Shown: positions 52,369 through 62,005 of the stretch, one piece after another | Layout: every line of letters starts with the position of its first letter | Position numbering within the stretch: position 1 is the stretch's first letter | Source: Engelhardtia mirabilis | GTDB taxonomy: Bacteria > Planctomycetota > UBA1135 > GCA-002686595 | Assembly (NCBI RefSeq): GCF_007748095.1 | Contig: NZ_CP036287.1 | Location: forward strand, 6,448,001 to 6,512,000 | Direction of reading: 5' to 3' | DNA: 64,000 nucleotides | Notes under the pieces: generated by a model | Told to the model about the DNA's origin: nothing | Seen by the model: only the letters and a program-made list of their open reading frames with translations | Databases searched by the model: none | Made by a program: the position numbers and the translations under genes

Positions 52369-53679
52369 TCAACCGAAAAGCCCGAGCGGCTGATGGACGT
52401 GCCCGGGGAAGACGGCGTCGAGGTCGCTGACCCCCATGCCCTCGAGCAGGATCTCGCCCAAGAGGTCGCGGTAGTCGGTGGTGACGGCGAGGTCGCCCTG
52501 ATCGAGTTGGGACTCGGCCAGGCCGGGCCAAGGGCCGTGGACTTGGCCGCCGTGCACGGCGCCACCCTGCACGAAGATCAGGCCGCCGTGGCCGTGGTCG
52601 GTGCCGGCGCTGCCGTTCTCGGCGACGCGGCGCCCGAACTCAGAGTGGGCCACGAGAACCACCCGGTCCGCCACCGGAAGGGTGTCCTGGTCGAAGGCCG
52701 CGAAGGCGCGCGTGAGGTCGTCGAGCATGGCCGACATCTGACCGCCGTTGGGCCCTTGGTTGGCGTGGTGGTCCCAGCCGCCGTAGTCGAGGGTGATGGC
52801 TTCGAGGCCCACGTCGGCCTTGATCAGGGCCGCGGCGGCGCGCAGCTGCTGGCCGAAGGTGCTGTCGGGGTAGGTGGCTGTCGGCTCGGGCTGGTAGCTG
52901 GCGATGCCCAGTGAGTCGAGCAAGTCGATGCCGCCGAAGGTCGTGCCCGCGGTCACGTTCAGGGGCGGGAGCGCGGCGGGGTAGGCGGCTTGGATGGCCG
53001 CGCGCCGTCGATCGGCGGTGAAGGCGGCGCCGGGGAAGGCGAAGTTCGCGGGGTCCGGCACGGCCAGGGTCTTGGGCGCCTTGGCCAGGGTCCTGGGCAG
53101 GAGGTCCTCGATCGCCACGGCTCGCAGGCCCGCGGCCGGCGCCGTGGGCGGCGCGTTCACCAACGCCCGGGCCAACCAGCCGGAGTCCACGTTGCCCAGG
53201 GGCTGCTGCGGCAGGCCGAACTCGATCTTGCTGAAGGCCAGGAAGTGCGAGCGGGTCGGATCGGTCGATCCGGCCGCGTGGACCAGGGCCAGGCGGCCGC
53301 CGGCGAATGCCTCCTGCAAGGGCGCGGCGGCGGGGTTGAGGCCGAAGAAGCCGTCCAGGTCGAGGGCGCCACCGGACTTGCCCGGCGCCGGCACCGCGAG
53401 GCTCGGCCGGGCCTGGTAGTAGCCCGCGTCGCCGTGGGGCACGCAGACCGAGAGGCCGTCCATGGCGCCGCGCAGCAGCACGTAGACCAGCGTCGTGCGC
53501 GGCGCCGCTCCGCCCGCGGCCCGCGCCACGCCCGGCAACCACAGGGGCGCCGTCAGGGCTCCCGCCCCGGCCAGGGCGCCGCGCCCCAGGAACTGGCGCC
53601 GGGAGAAGCTGCGGTACTCGTCGCAGGCGCCGTGGTCGTTGCGGCCCGGCGCGCTCTCGTCTCGGTGTTGGTCTGACAT
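52369..53679 (-). CDS. Tat-exported DUF1501 protein
   Basis: Protein of 436 residues with a twin-arginine signal (SFSRRQFLGRGALAGAGAL). The DUF1501 domain follows: TTLVYVLLRGAMDGLSVCVP, LVHAAGSTDPTRSHFLAFSK and VVLVAHSEFGRRVAENGSAG, with TDHGHGGLIFV. The Asp/His-rich pattern recalls the alkaline-phosphatase/sulfatase fold, though no reaction is established. It follows the DUF1800 gene by 20 bases in the same direction; such pairs are common and point to a joint exported function. Confidence 0.88.
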   Translation of the reverse strand: MSDQHRDESAPGRNDHGACDEYRSFSRRQFLGRGALAGAGALTAPLWLPGVARAAGGAAPRTTLVYVLLRGAMDGLSVCVPHGDAGYYQARPSLAVPAPGKSGGALDLDGFFGLNPAAAPLQEAFAGGRLALVHAAGSTDPTRSHFLAFSKIEFGLPQQPLGNVDSGWLARALVNAPPTAPAAGLRAVAIEDLLPRTLAKAPKTLAVPDPANFAFPGAAFTADRRRAAIQAAYPAALPPLNVTAGTTFGGIDLLDSLGIASYQPEPTATYPDSTFGQQLRAAAALIKADVGLEAITLDYGGWDHHANQGPNGGQMSAMLDDLTRAFAAFDQDTLPVADRVVLVAHSEFGRRVAENGSAGTDHGHGGLIFVQGGAVHGGQVHGPWPGLAESQLDQGDLAVTTDYRDLLGEILLEGMGVSDLDAVFPGHVHQPLGLFG

Positions 53680-53699
53680 GGCTGGCTCGCTGGGTTCGG

Positions 53700-55127
53700 T
53701 CAATAGAGCTGGAAGTGCGGCATGGAAGCCGCCAGGGCCACGGCTTCGCGCACGAGGAAGCCGGTCAGGAGCGTGAAGTCGTCCACGTAGCGCTGCACCA
53801 GGGCGACCTCGGAGCTCGGCGAGCGCCCGCCGGTCAGGCGCTCGTCGATGGCGGAGGCCAGCTGCGACTTGGGCGGGTTGCCGATCGCGACCAGGAAGGC
53901 GTCGGGGTCGAAGGAGCAGCCCAGGTAGACGCCGGCCAGGAGGTTCGAGGCGAACTCCCAACGGGGCAGGAGCGAGCTGCCCCAGGCGCCGAGCGAGTCG
54001 GGGTAGCCGTTGGGCGGCGACCAGTCGTAGGGCACCTGCCCCATGCGCCGCAGGCCCTCGGTCATCAGGTAGGTGCTCTGCACCTCGATCCCCGCGGCGC
54101 GCAGCAAGGACGCGGCGAAGTGCAGGGGGCGCTTCAGCTTGGGCTGCTCCCAGGGCTTCACGCGCAGGAAGTGCTCGGGCCGCAGGGTGGCGCGCACCAT
54201 CTCGCGCAGGTCGCCACCGCTCGAGTGGTAGACCTCGGCCACCCGCTCGACGATCGCCGGCGGCACGTCGTAGCCCAGGAACCAGCGGCACAGCTTGCCG
54301 GCTACGTTACGAGCCGTGGAGTCGTGGCCAGCCAGGATCGCCAGGACCTGACTGCCGTCGCTGAGCCCGCCGAACTCGGGCAGGTCGACACCCAGCACCG
54401 TCTTCTCGCCCTGGTCGTGCAGCAGCCAGGTGAACTTGAAGTCACCGAAGCCGGGCCCCGGCGTGGTGTCGAAGGTCCAGCCGGTGAAGGCCCGCGCCAC
54501 GTTCTTGACGTCGTCCTCGGTGTAGCCGCCGTCGACACCCAGCGTGTGCAGCTCCATCAACTCGCGGGCGTAGTTCTCCTGGGCGCCGAGCACCGTGTTG
54601 GCGTAGTTGTCCAGGTAGACCGACATGGCCGCGCTGCGCGCCGAGGCGACCAGCAGCTCCGGGAAGCGCCCCAGGGCGTGGGCGCGGATCACTTCGCGGT
54701 CGTCGACGGTCTTGAGCAGCGTGCAGAGGCCGGCCTGGTGGTAGACGTTGAAGTGGTCGGAGAACAGCTCGACCACGCGCTCGAAGAGCTGCCGCTTCGA
54801 GAAGGCCGCGCGCAGCACCGCCGCCTGGCGCAGCTCGAGCAGGGGCACGATGCCGAGCTCGCCGTAGGCCGCGAGCAGTTGCCCGGCGCTCAGGTTCAAG
54901 CTGCCCAGGCCGACGAGCTTGGCGTCGAGGGCGCTGTCGTCGATCAGGTTCGGCGTGAGGTGGTACTCCACGTAGCCTTCGAAGCCGAGTTGGCGGGCCA
55001 ACTGGAACTCCTCGGGGCACAAGCCGTTCGTGACGCGGTCGACGAGGGCGGCGAGGAGCTGGTCCTCGCTGGGCATGGACAGGGTCCGCGCGGCCGTCGG
55101 ATCGACGGCGGGCTGGGCGATCTGCAT
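53700..55127 (-). CDS. DUF1800 protein, partner of the DUF1501 protein
   Basis: Protein of 475 residues; ATG 55127 is preceded directly by GGAGGAGCG. DUF1800 features: LVDRVTNGLCPEEFQLARQL, LRAAFSKRQLFERVVELFSD, HFNVY, ENYARELMELHTLGVDGGYT and DVKNVARAFTGWTFD. Signal sequence not obvious. The family is uncharacterised, nearly always encoded with DUF1501. Export might depend on the Tat-carrying partner. Confidence 0.88.
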   Translation of the reverse strand: MQIAQPAVDPTAARTLSMPSEDQLLAALVDRVTNGLCPEEFQLARQLGFEGYVEYHLTPNLIDDSALDAKLVGLGSLNLSAGQLLAAYGELGIVPLLELRQAAVLRAAFSKRQLFERVVELFSDHFNVYHQAGLCTLLKTVDDREVIRAHALGRFPELLVASARSAAMSVYLDNYANTVLGAQENYARELMELHTLGVDGGYTEDDVKNVARAFTGWTFDTTPGPGFGDFKFTWLLHDQGEKTVLGVDLPEFGGLSDGSQVLAILAGHDSTARNVAGKLCRWFLGYDVPPAIVERVAEVYHSSGGDLREMVRATLRPEHFLRVKPWEQPKLKRPLHFAASLLRAAGIEVQSTYLMTEGLRRMGQVPYDWSPPNGYPDSLGAWGSSLLPRWEFASNLLAGVYLGCSFDPDAFLVAIGNPPKSQLASAIDERLTGGRSPSSEVALVQRYVDDFTLLTGFLVREAVALAASMPHFQLY

Positions 55128-55397
55128 CGCTCCTCCGGGGTTCGGCCGGGATGCCCTGGGCACCGCCGACGACTGGCGTGAAGGGCGAAGGCGCAGCGAG
55201 CGACGGCGCGCGCGACTTCACCAACCGGACGGACGCGCGTGGACGGGGGGCGTGAAAAGAGAATCGCCCCTTCGCGACAGGAAGCTCCCCCACGGCGTCG
55301 CGCGCCCGATCCAACCCTCCCTCGAGCGAACCCGCCGCTCAGCGCGGCGCAGGCCCTGCGCCCGGCGCCAGCTGCGTGAGGCCGTCGAGGCGGTCGC

Positions 55398-55985
55398 TCA
55401 CCGAGCCTGCCACTCGCCGCGCAGGACCGCGTAGAGGATCACGTCCTCGAAGCGCTCCCAGCGCCGCTGGCGTTGGCGTAGGTGGCCTTCCTGCTGCATG
55501 CCGAGCTTCTCGAGCACGCGGCCCGAGCTGGGGTTGCGGGCCACGTGGTGGGCCTCGACGCGGTTCGCGTTCCAAGCGCCGAAGCACCAATCGATCACCG
55601 CGCGCCCGGCTTCGGTGGCGAAGCCGCGGCCCCAGGCGTTGCGCCCGAGCCAGTAGCCGAGCTCCGCGTTGCGGCAGGGGGCGTCGAGCTTGGCCAACAC
55701 GCCGCCGCACAGCCCGTTCAGGCTCCCGGGCGGCGTCTCGATCGGCTCGATGGCCCAGTGCACCGCCTGGCCTGCCTCGGCCAGGTGCCGTTGGCGCTCG
55801 AGCTGGCGCCGCGCGTCGTCGAGGCCGAAGGGGTGCGGGTAGCCGGCGGTGAACTCGACCACCTCGAAGGCCTCGAGCAGGGCCGTCAGGCGCGGCGCGT
55901 CGTCCTCGACGAAGGGCCGCAGGCGCAGGCGCGCGGTCTCGATCACGGGCGGGGCCGAGAGGTCGATCGATCGTTCGTCGCTCAC
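55398..55985 (-). CDS. GNAT-family acetyltransferase (RimJ/RimL type)
   Basis: Protein of 195 residues from GTG 55985. Typical for the RimJ/RimL group: PPVIETARLRLRPFVEDDAP, the strand AELGYWLGRNAWGRGFATEA with the acetyl-CoA loop, and NANRVEAHHVARNPSSGRVL followed by EKLGMQQEGHLRQ. It would transfer an acetyl group to an amine of a protein or small molecule. It is divergent from glpD, with a 66-base gap. Confidence 0.85.
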   Translation of the reverse strand: MSDERSIDLSAPPVIETARLRLRPFVEDDAPRLTALLEAFEVVEFTAGYPHPFGLDDARRQLERQRHLAEAGQAVHWAIEPIETPPGSLNGLCGGVLAKLDAPCRNAELGYWLGRNAWGRGFATEAGRAVIDWCFGAWNANRVEAHHVARNPSSGRVLEKLGMQQEGHLRQRQRRWERFEDVILYAVLRGEWQAR

Positions 55986-56051
55986 CGGCGCAGGGTAACC
56001 GCGGCGGGCCGGCCTTGAACCGCGCGCTCCGGTGGGCGATGGTCGAGATCC

Positions 56052-57710
56052 GTGACGACCCCGCACCCCCTGGCCCCTCCCCCCCGCGACGAGCGGCGCG
56101 CACGCCTGGCGGCCGGCGGCCTCGACGTGCTCGTGATCGGCGGGGGCATCACCGGCGCCGGCCTGGCCCTGGACCTGGCGGTTCGCGGCCTCTCGGTGGC
56201 CCTGGTGGAGCGCGGCGACTGGGCCGGCGCGACCTCGAGCGCCTCCTCGCGCCTGGTCCACGGCGGGCTGCGCTACCTGGAGCACGGGGACCTGGCCCTG
56301 GTGCGGGAGTCCTGCCTCGAGCGGGCGCTCTTGCTGCGCAATGCCGCCGGTCTGGTGTGGCCGGAGACCTTCGCCTTTCCCGTGCGACGCGGCGACCGAG
56401 TGGGTCGGCTGAAGCTCGCCGCGGGCCTGGCCCTGTACACCGCTCTGTCGGTACCGCGCGCCCTGGGTCTGCCCAAGCTGCTCTCGGCCGCCGACGTGCG
56501 CGCGCGCGTCCCCGACATCGAGGCGGACGGCCTGCGCGGCGGCGGCGCCTACCTGGACGGCGCCACCGACGACGCGCGCCTGTGTTGGGCGGTGGTTCGC
56601 ACGGCGATCGCCCAGGGTGCGGTGTGCCTCTCGCGCTGCGAGGTCGAAGCGGTGCAGGACGGCGCGGAGGGCGTGCGCGCGAAGCTGCGCGATCACGAGT
56701 CCGGCGAAGCCTTCGACGTCACGGCGCGCGCGAGCGTCCTGGCCGGTGGGCCGCTGGTGGAGGAGCTGCGCGGCCGCGCCGGGCTCGGCGGACGTTGGAT
56801 CGCGCCGACCCGTGGCAGCCACATCGTCGTGCCCCGCGAGCGCCTGTTCACCCACGGCGCGGTGATCTTCCCGTCGAGCGTCGACGGTCGCGTGATGTTC
56901 CTGATCCCCTGGCCGCGGCACACGGTGATCGGCACCACCGACCTCGACGCGCCGGCCGGAGCTCCGCCCTCGGCCACGGGGCAGGAGGTGCGCTACCTGC
57001 TGGACTCCGCCAACGGCTTGGCGCCCGGGGCCCAGCTCGACGCGGACGACGTGCTCTCGACCTGGTCGGGGTTGCGGCCTCTGCTCGCGGCGCCCGAGGA
57101 GGACCCGGGGGCGCGCAGCCGCGAGGAACGCGTGGAGCGCGACGGCAACCTCTACACCATCGCCGGCGGCAAGCTCACCGGCTACCGCTCGATGGCCGAG
57201 AAGCTCGGCGCCAGGATCGCCCGCGACCTGGGCACCGGGAACGGGCACGCCAAGTCCCCCACCCGCGACCTGCGCCTGTGGGGAGCCCTCGACGCGCAGG
57301 TGGCCCAACCGGACTGGTCCGGGCGCATTCCCGAAGGTGACGCGATCAGGGCCCAGGCTTGGGTCCGGCGCTACGGCGTGCATGCGAGCGCCGTGCGGGC
57401 GGCCTGCGACGACGCCGATTGCGCCGACGCAGCGGGACTCGACTCGGATGCGTCGACGCTCCTCGATCCCGAGACCCTCGCGGGCGAGGTCGACTGGGCC
57501 GCCCAGTGCGAGGACGCACTCGGTGCCTGCGACGTGCTGCTGCGGCGCACCGACATCGCCTACGGCCCGCGCGAGAACGTCGAGCGCGCGGCGCCGCTGG
57601 TGATCGCACGCCTGGCACGTCGGCTCGGGTGGGACGGCGTTCGCGTGGATAGCGAACAAGCCCAGGTGCGAGCAATGCTCGAGCACCTGCACGGCTGGCG
57701 CGACCAATAG
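56052..57710 (+). CDS. glpD: Glycerol-3-phosphate dehydrogenase (FAD)
   Basis: Flavoenzyme of 552 residues that oxidises glycerol 3-phosphate to dihydroxyacetone phosphate and passes electrons to quinone at the membrane. The FAD-binding motif DVLVIGGGITGAGLALDLAV (about 25-44) and the family signature GATSSASSRLVHGGLRYLEH (about 61-80) are clear, as are PTRGSHIVVPRERLF and GGKLTGYRSMAEKLG. The C-terminal DAO_C helical domain is present (VRRYGVHASAVRAAC). GTG start at 56052. No glp neighbours. Confidence 0.93.
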   Translation: MTTPHPLAPPPRDERRARLAAGGLDVLVIGGGITGAGLALDLAVRGLSVALVERGDWAGATSSASSRLVHGGLRYLEHGDLALVRESCLERALLLRNAAGLVWPETFAFPVRRGDRVGRLKLAAGLALYTALSVPRALGLPKLLSAADVRARVPDIEADGLRGGGAYLDGATDDARLCWAVVRTAIAQGAVCLSRCEVEAVQDGAEGVRAKLRDHESGEAFDVTARASVLAGGPLVEELRGRAGLGGRWIAPTRGSHIVVPRERLFTHGAVIFPSSVDGRVMFLIPWPRHTVIGTTDLDAPAGAPPSATGQEVRYLLDSANGLAPGAQLDADDVLSTWSGLRPLLAAPEEDPGARSREERVERDGNLYTIAGGKLTGYRSMAEKLGARIARDLGTGNGHAKSPTRDLRLWGALDAQVAQPDWSGRIPEGDAIRAQAWVRRYGVHASAVRAACDDADCADAAGLDSDASTLLDPETLAGEVDWAAQCEDALGACDVLLRRTDIAYGPRENVERAAPLVIARLARRLGWDGVRVDSEQAQVRAMLEHLHGWRDQ

Positions 57711-57847
57711 GCGACTTCCTCGCTGCCGCACGGATTGGTCGCGGCGGGCTCGGTCGCGAGCCACAATCGCGCCCGCCTGTCGACACCATCGTCGACGACG
57801 CCGGACACGCTCCGGCGGGACGCCCACTGCTCGCTCCAGGATCTTTC

Positions 57848-58957
57848 ATGCTCAGCGTCGCCCTGACCCTGCCCCTCTTCGCAGCCACCTTCGCACCGAT
57901 CGACGTCTTCCCCGGCGATCCGGCCGCGCTGCAGAACGCGATCGACGCCGCCGCTCCCGGCGCCACGATCCTGGTACACGGCGGGACCTACGACCCGATC
58001 GTGCTGAGCAAGGCGATCAACATCGTCGCCTCGCCCAAGGCCTTCCTGCAGATCACGCCGATCTGCCCGTTCACCACGTCGTCGAAGCCGATCATCAGCC
58101 TCTCTGGGCCCGGCTCCGGGCGCGCGACGATCAACAACTTCGGAGTCAGCGGCGGCGTCGACGGCTTCTTCTACTGCAACGGGCCCGAACCGCTGATCGT
58201 CGGGGGCGGCTTCGACGAGTTCTGGATCGTGGATTCGGTCATCGGCGCGACCTGGTTCGGCCTGACCGGACAGGCTCCGGGGGCGCCGGCGATCCAGACC
58301 AACGTCGGCACGCTGGTGATCTCCGGCTCGACCATCTCGCCCATCGACGCGGACACGGACTTCTATCCTGGACCGCCCTCGCCGGTCGGCATCAGCGCCC
58401 CCGGCTCGACCGTGATCGTGACTCACTCGTCGGTGCGCGGCGGCTCCTACTTCGCGTTCGAGAGCCCCCACTGCCCGGGTCCGCCTACTTCCGGTTCTTC
58501 GGGCACCGGCATCGTCTGCAAGCTGCTGTTCCAGACCGGCTCCGAGGTGACCGGCGGGCCCGCGGTGACATGGACCTGCGGCGGCTTCCCCCAGGGGACC
58601 CTGCCGGCGGGGCCGGCCTACGACGCGAACCTGGCCACGGACATCTTCGCCAACCTGACACCGCTGAACTCGACGGTGCGCGGCACCAACTGGCAGTTGC
58701 AGGCGATCACGACCGGCGCCGGCGGGTTCCTGTTCGTCAACTACGACACCGACGACGTGGAGTTCAAGCCCGGCCTCGGTTGGGACTTCTTGACGGTCGC
58801 CGAGACCTTCCTGACCCAGGTCGTGGCCCCGGGCACGTCGACGCTCTCCTTCCCGATCCCCGACGTGGTCGACCTGGTCGGCTTCGAGCTCGGCCTGGAG
58901 CTGCTCGACTTCAACCTGAGCCTGTTCGGCGGGCCGGTGATCACCCAGATCCGTTGA
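57848..58957 (+). CDS. Exported right-handed beta-helix-like protein
   Basis: Protein of 369 residues with a short hydrophobic N-terminus (MLSVALTLPLFAATF). FPGDPAALQNAIDAAAPGAT and ILVHGGTYDPIVLSKAINIV are the standard opening of parallel beta-helix (pectate-lyase-like, DUF1565) proteins. The later strands ATINNFGVSGGVDGFFY and IVDSVIGATWFGL fit helical coils. No lyase catalytic residues are evident, so it may only bind. ATG 57848. Confidence 0.72.
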   Translation: MLSVALTLPLFAATFAPIDVFPGDPAALQNAIDAAAPGATILVHGGTYDPIVLSKAINIVASPKAFLQITPICPFTTSSKPIISLSGPGSGRATINNFGVSGGVDGFFYCNGPEPLIVGGGFDEFWIVDSVIGATWFGLTGQAPGAPAIQTNVGTLVISGSTISPIDADTDFYPGPPSPVGISAPGSTVIVTHSSVRGGSYFAFESPHCPGPPTSGSSGTGIVCKLLFQTGSEVTGGPAVTWTCGGFPQGTLPAGPAYDANLATDIFANLTPLNSTVRGTNWQLQAITTGAGGFLFVNYDTDDVEFKPGLGWDFLTVAETFLTQVVAPGTSTLSFPIPDVVDLVGFELGLELLDFNLSLFGGPVITQIR

Positions 58958-58983
58958 CCGCGGGGGCCGCGTAGGCTGTCGCG

Positions 58984-60231
58984 ATGGCAATCCTTCCCAT
59001 CGCGGCGGCGATCGCGGCCCTGGCCACGGCGCAACAACCGGCCACGACTGCCACCTGGGAGCTGCTCGACCTCCCCGCGGCAGCCGGATCCCTGGCGCCA
59101 CGCATCGGGGTCTTGGACGACCGGGTGTTGGTCAGTTGGCTCGAGCCGGCCGAGGGCGAAGGCCGCTTCGCCCTGCGCGCGGCGGATCTGGCGGGCGGCG
59201 TGGCCCGGCCCCTGGCGGCGCCCGCGGTCGTGGCGGATGACCTGTTCGTCAACTGGGCCGACACGCCGGGGGTGGTGCCCGCGCCCGGTGGCGCCCTGGT
59301 GGCCCACTGGCTGCAAGAGCTCGGCGGTGACAACTACGCCTACGGCGTGCAGCTCGCGCGCTCCACCGACGGAGGCGAAAGCTGGGAGCCCCTGGGCTCG
59401 CTGCACGCCGATCAACAGGCGGTGGAGCACGGCTTCGCCAGCTTCGCGCCCGGGCCCAGCGGGCTGACGGCCGTGTGGCTCGACGGCCATGGGACCGCGG
59501 CGGAGGTCGGGGACGGCGTGGCCAAGGGCGCGGACGAACACGGGCACGACGGTCGCGGCGCGATGACGCTGCACACGGCCCACGTGTCCGACGGCGTGCG
59601 CCAGGAGCTGGAGCTCGACGCCGACGTGTGCGACTGCTGCCCCACGTCGATCGTGGCGACGCCTGCCGGGCCGGTCGTGGCCTACCGCGACCGAGTACCC
59701 GGCGAGGAGCTGCGTGACATCGCAGTCGTGCGCTGGCTGGGTGACCGCTGGTCGGATCCGGCGCTGGTGCACGCCGATGGTTGGGTCGTTGCCGGATGCC
59801 CGGTCAATGGACCGGTGCTGGCAGCCCGAGGCCAACAGGTGGCGCTGGCCTGGTTCACGGCCGCGGACCGGCCCGCGATCAAGGTCGCCCTCTCCGCCGA
59901 CGGTGGCCAGAGCTTCGGACCCCCGCGGGAGGCCTTCGTCTCGTCACCCGGCTCCCTGGCACTGGGCCGCGTGGCCCTCGAGTTCGATGCAGGCGGCGCC
60001 CTACACCTGGTCCACTTGGTGCAGTCGGGTGGCAGCGCCGAGCTGATCCACCAGGCGCGCGAGCCGGGCGGACGCTGGAGCGAACCCCAGGCGATCCTCG
60101 AATCTTCGCCCACTCGGCGCAGCGGCGTGCCCGTCCTGCGCCGGACAGGCGACCGCCTGCTCCTCGCAACCACGAGCGTCGGCTCCGAAGGCCGAACCCA
60201 GGTCCAACTCCGCAGCCTTCGCGCCGACTGA
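58984..60231 (+). CDS. Exported BNR-repeat, sialidase-fold protein
   Basis: Protein of 415 residues with a signal peptide (MAILPIAAAIAALATAQQ). It has Asp-box (BNR) motifs STDGGESWEPLGS and SADGGQSFGPP of the six-bladed sialidase fold, and a Cys cluster DADVCDCCPTSIV that recurs in related exported proteins and might bind a metal. The Arg triad of true sialidases is not obvious, so sialidase activity is not claimed. It starts 26 bases after the beta-helix gene in the same direction, so they may be cotranscribed. Confidence 0.75.
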   Translation: MAILPIAAAIAALATAQQPATTATWELLDLPAAAGSLAPRIGVLDDRVLVSWLEPAEGEGRFALRAADLAGGVARPLAAPAVVADDLFVNWADTPGVVPAPGGALVAHWLQELGGDNYAYGVQLARSTDGGESWEPLGSLHADQQAVEHGFASFAPGPSGLTAVWLDGHGTAAEVGDGVAKGADEHGHDGRGAMTLHTAHVSDGVRQELELDADVCDCCPTSIVATPAGPVVAYRDRVPGEELRDIAVVRWLGDRWSDPALVHADGWVVAGCPVNGPVLAARGQQVALAWFTAADRPAIKVALSADGGQSFGPPREAFVSSPGSLALGRVALEFDAGGALHLVHLVQSGGSAELIHQAREPGGRWSEPQAILESSPTRRSGVPVLRRTGDRLLLATTSVGSEGRTQVQLRSLRAD

Positions 60232-60423
60232 GCGGCTCCGCGTCCGGGCCGCGACCCGCTTCGCGCTCGAGACGGGCCCATTGCGGCATGACTGGACCGC
60301 GAGTGGCGCTCCTGGCGTGAGCTGCCGCCAAGCGCTCGGACGGGGCGAGCCGTTGCCAGGATCTGGCCCACTTCGGTCGCCGAATTCGGGGACGCTGCCG
60401 AGGCCCGCAGGAGCCCCGAACGA

Positions 60424-60458
60424 GGACGGCCCGCGGTGCCAGGCACTGCGGGCCGTCC
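60424..60458 (-). terminator. Hairpin terminator of the gene at 60485
   Basis: GGACGGCCCGC (60424-60434) and GCGGGCCGTCC (60448-60458) pair perfectly around GGTGCCAGGCACT. On the minus strand it starts 26 bases after the stop codon. The loop repeats the GGTGCCAGGCAC core of the family A repeats. Confidence 0.8.
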
Positions 60459-60484
60459 GGGATCGCTCTTCGGTCAGGCTCGAA

Positions 60485-62005
60485 TCAGGTGCCCGGGACC
60501 GTCGAGTCGTCGGTGTCGGGGCACCAGCGGATGCTGTCGACACCACCCGAGCCCGAGAAGATCAGCTCGGCGCGACGGACGCCGCTGACGCCACCGGGCT
60601 GGAAGAACTCCTGCACCGAGTTGTCACCGATGGGGCCCAGGTCGGCCTCGAGGATCAGCATGTTGTTCGAGTCGAACAGACGCACGGCGTCGATCTCGGT
60701 GCTGTCCACGTCGATCACCTTGAAGCTGATCAGGCGGATGTCCTGGTCCCAACCCATGAAGATGATGCCGCCGTCCTGGTTGTCGTCCGGATCGTCGACG
60801 AGGCCGTCGTTGTTCGCGTCGACGTCGTTCTCGGCGATGATCAGCAGGTTCCCGAGGAAGGTGTCGTTGTTGTCACCGTAGCCGGGGGTGCCGAGGTCGT
60901 CGTCACCGCCGGTCGGGTTGCCCGAGTCGAAGATGATGCACTTGTCGGGACCGCCGGGGGTGCCGTTCAGGGCGGCGAAGGTCAGACCGACGTCGTTGTA
61001 CTGGTTGGTCATCTCGGTTCCGGCGGGGAAGTCGAGCGGCTTGCCAGTGGGGGTCTCGTTGAAGTCGACCGTGATCGGGCAGGGCTTCAACGCGATCTCG
61101 GCCAGGGCGCCGGAGCCACCGAGGTCGAGCTCGACCTTGGTCACGTTGGTCAGGCGCATGACGATGGTCTGCACGCCGTTGTCGCCGACGTCGACCAGCG
61201 GGTAGGTGGTGACACCCAGCCCGTCCTGCGTGACGCGGATCTCGCTCATCTGCGCGTCGTCGATGTCGACGACGGTCATCGAATCGATCTCGGTCGGCTC
61301 GGCGAAGTCGAACACCAGGATGCCGCCTTCGCGCTCGTCGTCCGGATCGTCGACCAGGCCGTCGTTGTCGGCGTCGACCGAGTTCTCCGCGATGATCAGC
61401 AGGTTGCCGAGGGCGGTGTCGTTGGCCAGGCCGTAGCCGGGGGTCGCCAAGTCGGTGTCGCCGCCGGTCGGGTTGGCCGAGTCGAAGATAATCGCCTGGT
61501 TGGGGCCGAAGCCGTCGTTGATCGCGCTGACCACCAGGCCGATCTCGATGTAGTCACCGACAATCGTCTGACCCGCCACCGGCTCGTCGAAGCCCGGGGC
61601 GTAGTCGAAGTCGAGCGGGATCGAATTCGCGGTCTCGGAGATCGGCAGGGGCGCCGTGCTGCCGAGCCAAACCTGACCCTGGCTGGCGTAGCCGGCTGCG
61701 ACGGCGAACTGGGTGCCCGCCGGCAGGGCGCCGGGGACCGGGACCGAAACGCTGGCGCGGCCGGCGCCGTCGAAGAAGCCTTCGGCGACGATCAGCGAGG
61801 CGCCGAGGTCGATCGCGCCCGCCTGGGCCTCGACGTCGATCAGTTGGGCGAAGAGGGCGAAGGGGGCGCCTGCCGGACCCTCGAGCTCCGCGTACGCGGT
61901 GGTTTGCACACCGACGCGCTTGGAGTAGGCGACCAGGGCGTCACCGCCGGGAAGGGGGTCGATCGGGACCAGGGCAGGGGCGAAGAGGGCGAGCGTTGTC
62001 AGCAT
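60485..62005 (-). CDS. Exported protein with two Asp-rich modules, paralogue 1
   Basis: Protein of 506 residues from ATG 62005. A hydrophobic N-terminus (MLTTLALFAPALVPI) is followed by a beta domain (about 15-130). Two copies of a roughly 185-residue module come next, each with IIFDSANPTGGDTDLATPG or IIFDSGNPTGGDDDLGTPG, then NLLIIAEN and a calcium-loop-like VDADNDGLVDDPDD or VDANNDGLVDDPDD. The end of each module has GVQTIVMRL or SVQEFFQPG beside a short Cys motif. The Asp loops are of the thrombospondin-type-3/EF-like class and probably bind calcium. The function is unknown; such modules occur in exported or surface proteins. The paralogue at 62477 has the same order. Confidence 0.75.
   Translation of the reverse strand: MLTTLALFAPALVPIDPLPGGDALVAYSKRVGVQTTAYAELEGPAGAPFALFAQLIDVEAQAGAIDLGASLIVAEGFFDGAGRASVSVPVPGALPAGTQFAVAAGYASQGQVWLGSTAPLPISETANSIPLDFDYAPGFDEPVAGQTIVGDYIEIGLVVSAINDGFGPNQAIIFDSANPTGGDTDLATPGYGLANDTALGNLLIIAENSVDADNDGLVDDPDDEREGGILVFDFAEPTEIDSMTVVDIDDAQMSEIRVTQDGLGVTTYPLVDVGDNGVQTIVMRLTNVTKVELDLGGSGALAEIALKPCPITVDFNETPTGKPLDFPAGTEMTNQYNDVGLTFAALNGTPGGPDKCIIFDSGNPTGGDDDLGTPGYGDNNDTFLGNLLIIAENDVDANNDGLVDDPDDNQDGGIIFMGWDQDIRLISFKVIDVDSTEIDAVRLFDSNNMLILEADLGPIGDNSVQEFFQPGGVSGVRRAELIFSGSGGVDSIRWCPDTDDSTVPGT

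Noticed and set aside
58984..60231. True sialidase
   Set aside because: Asp-box motifs show only the propeller fold; the arginine triad and catalytic residues of sialidases are not evident.
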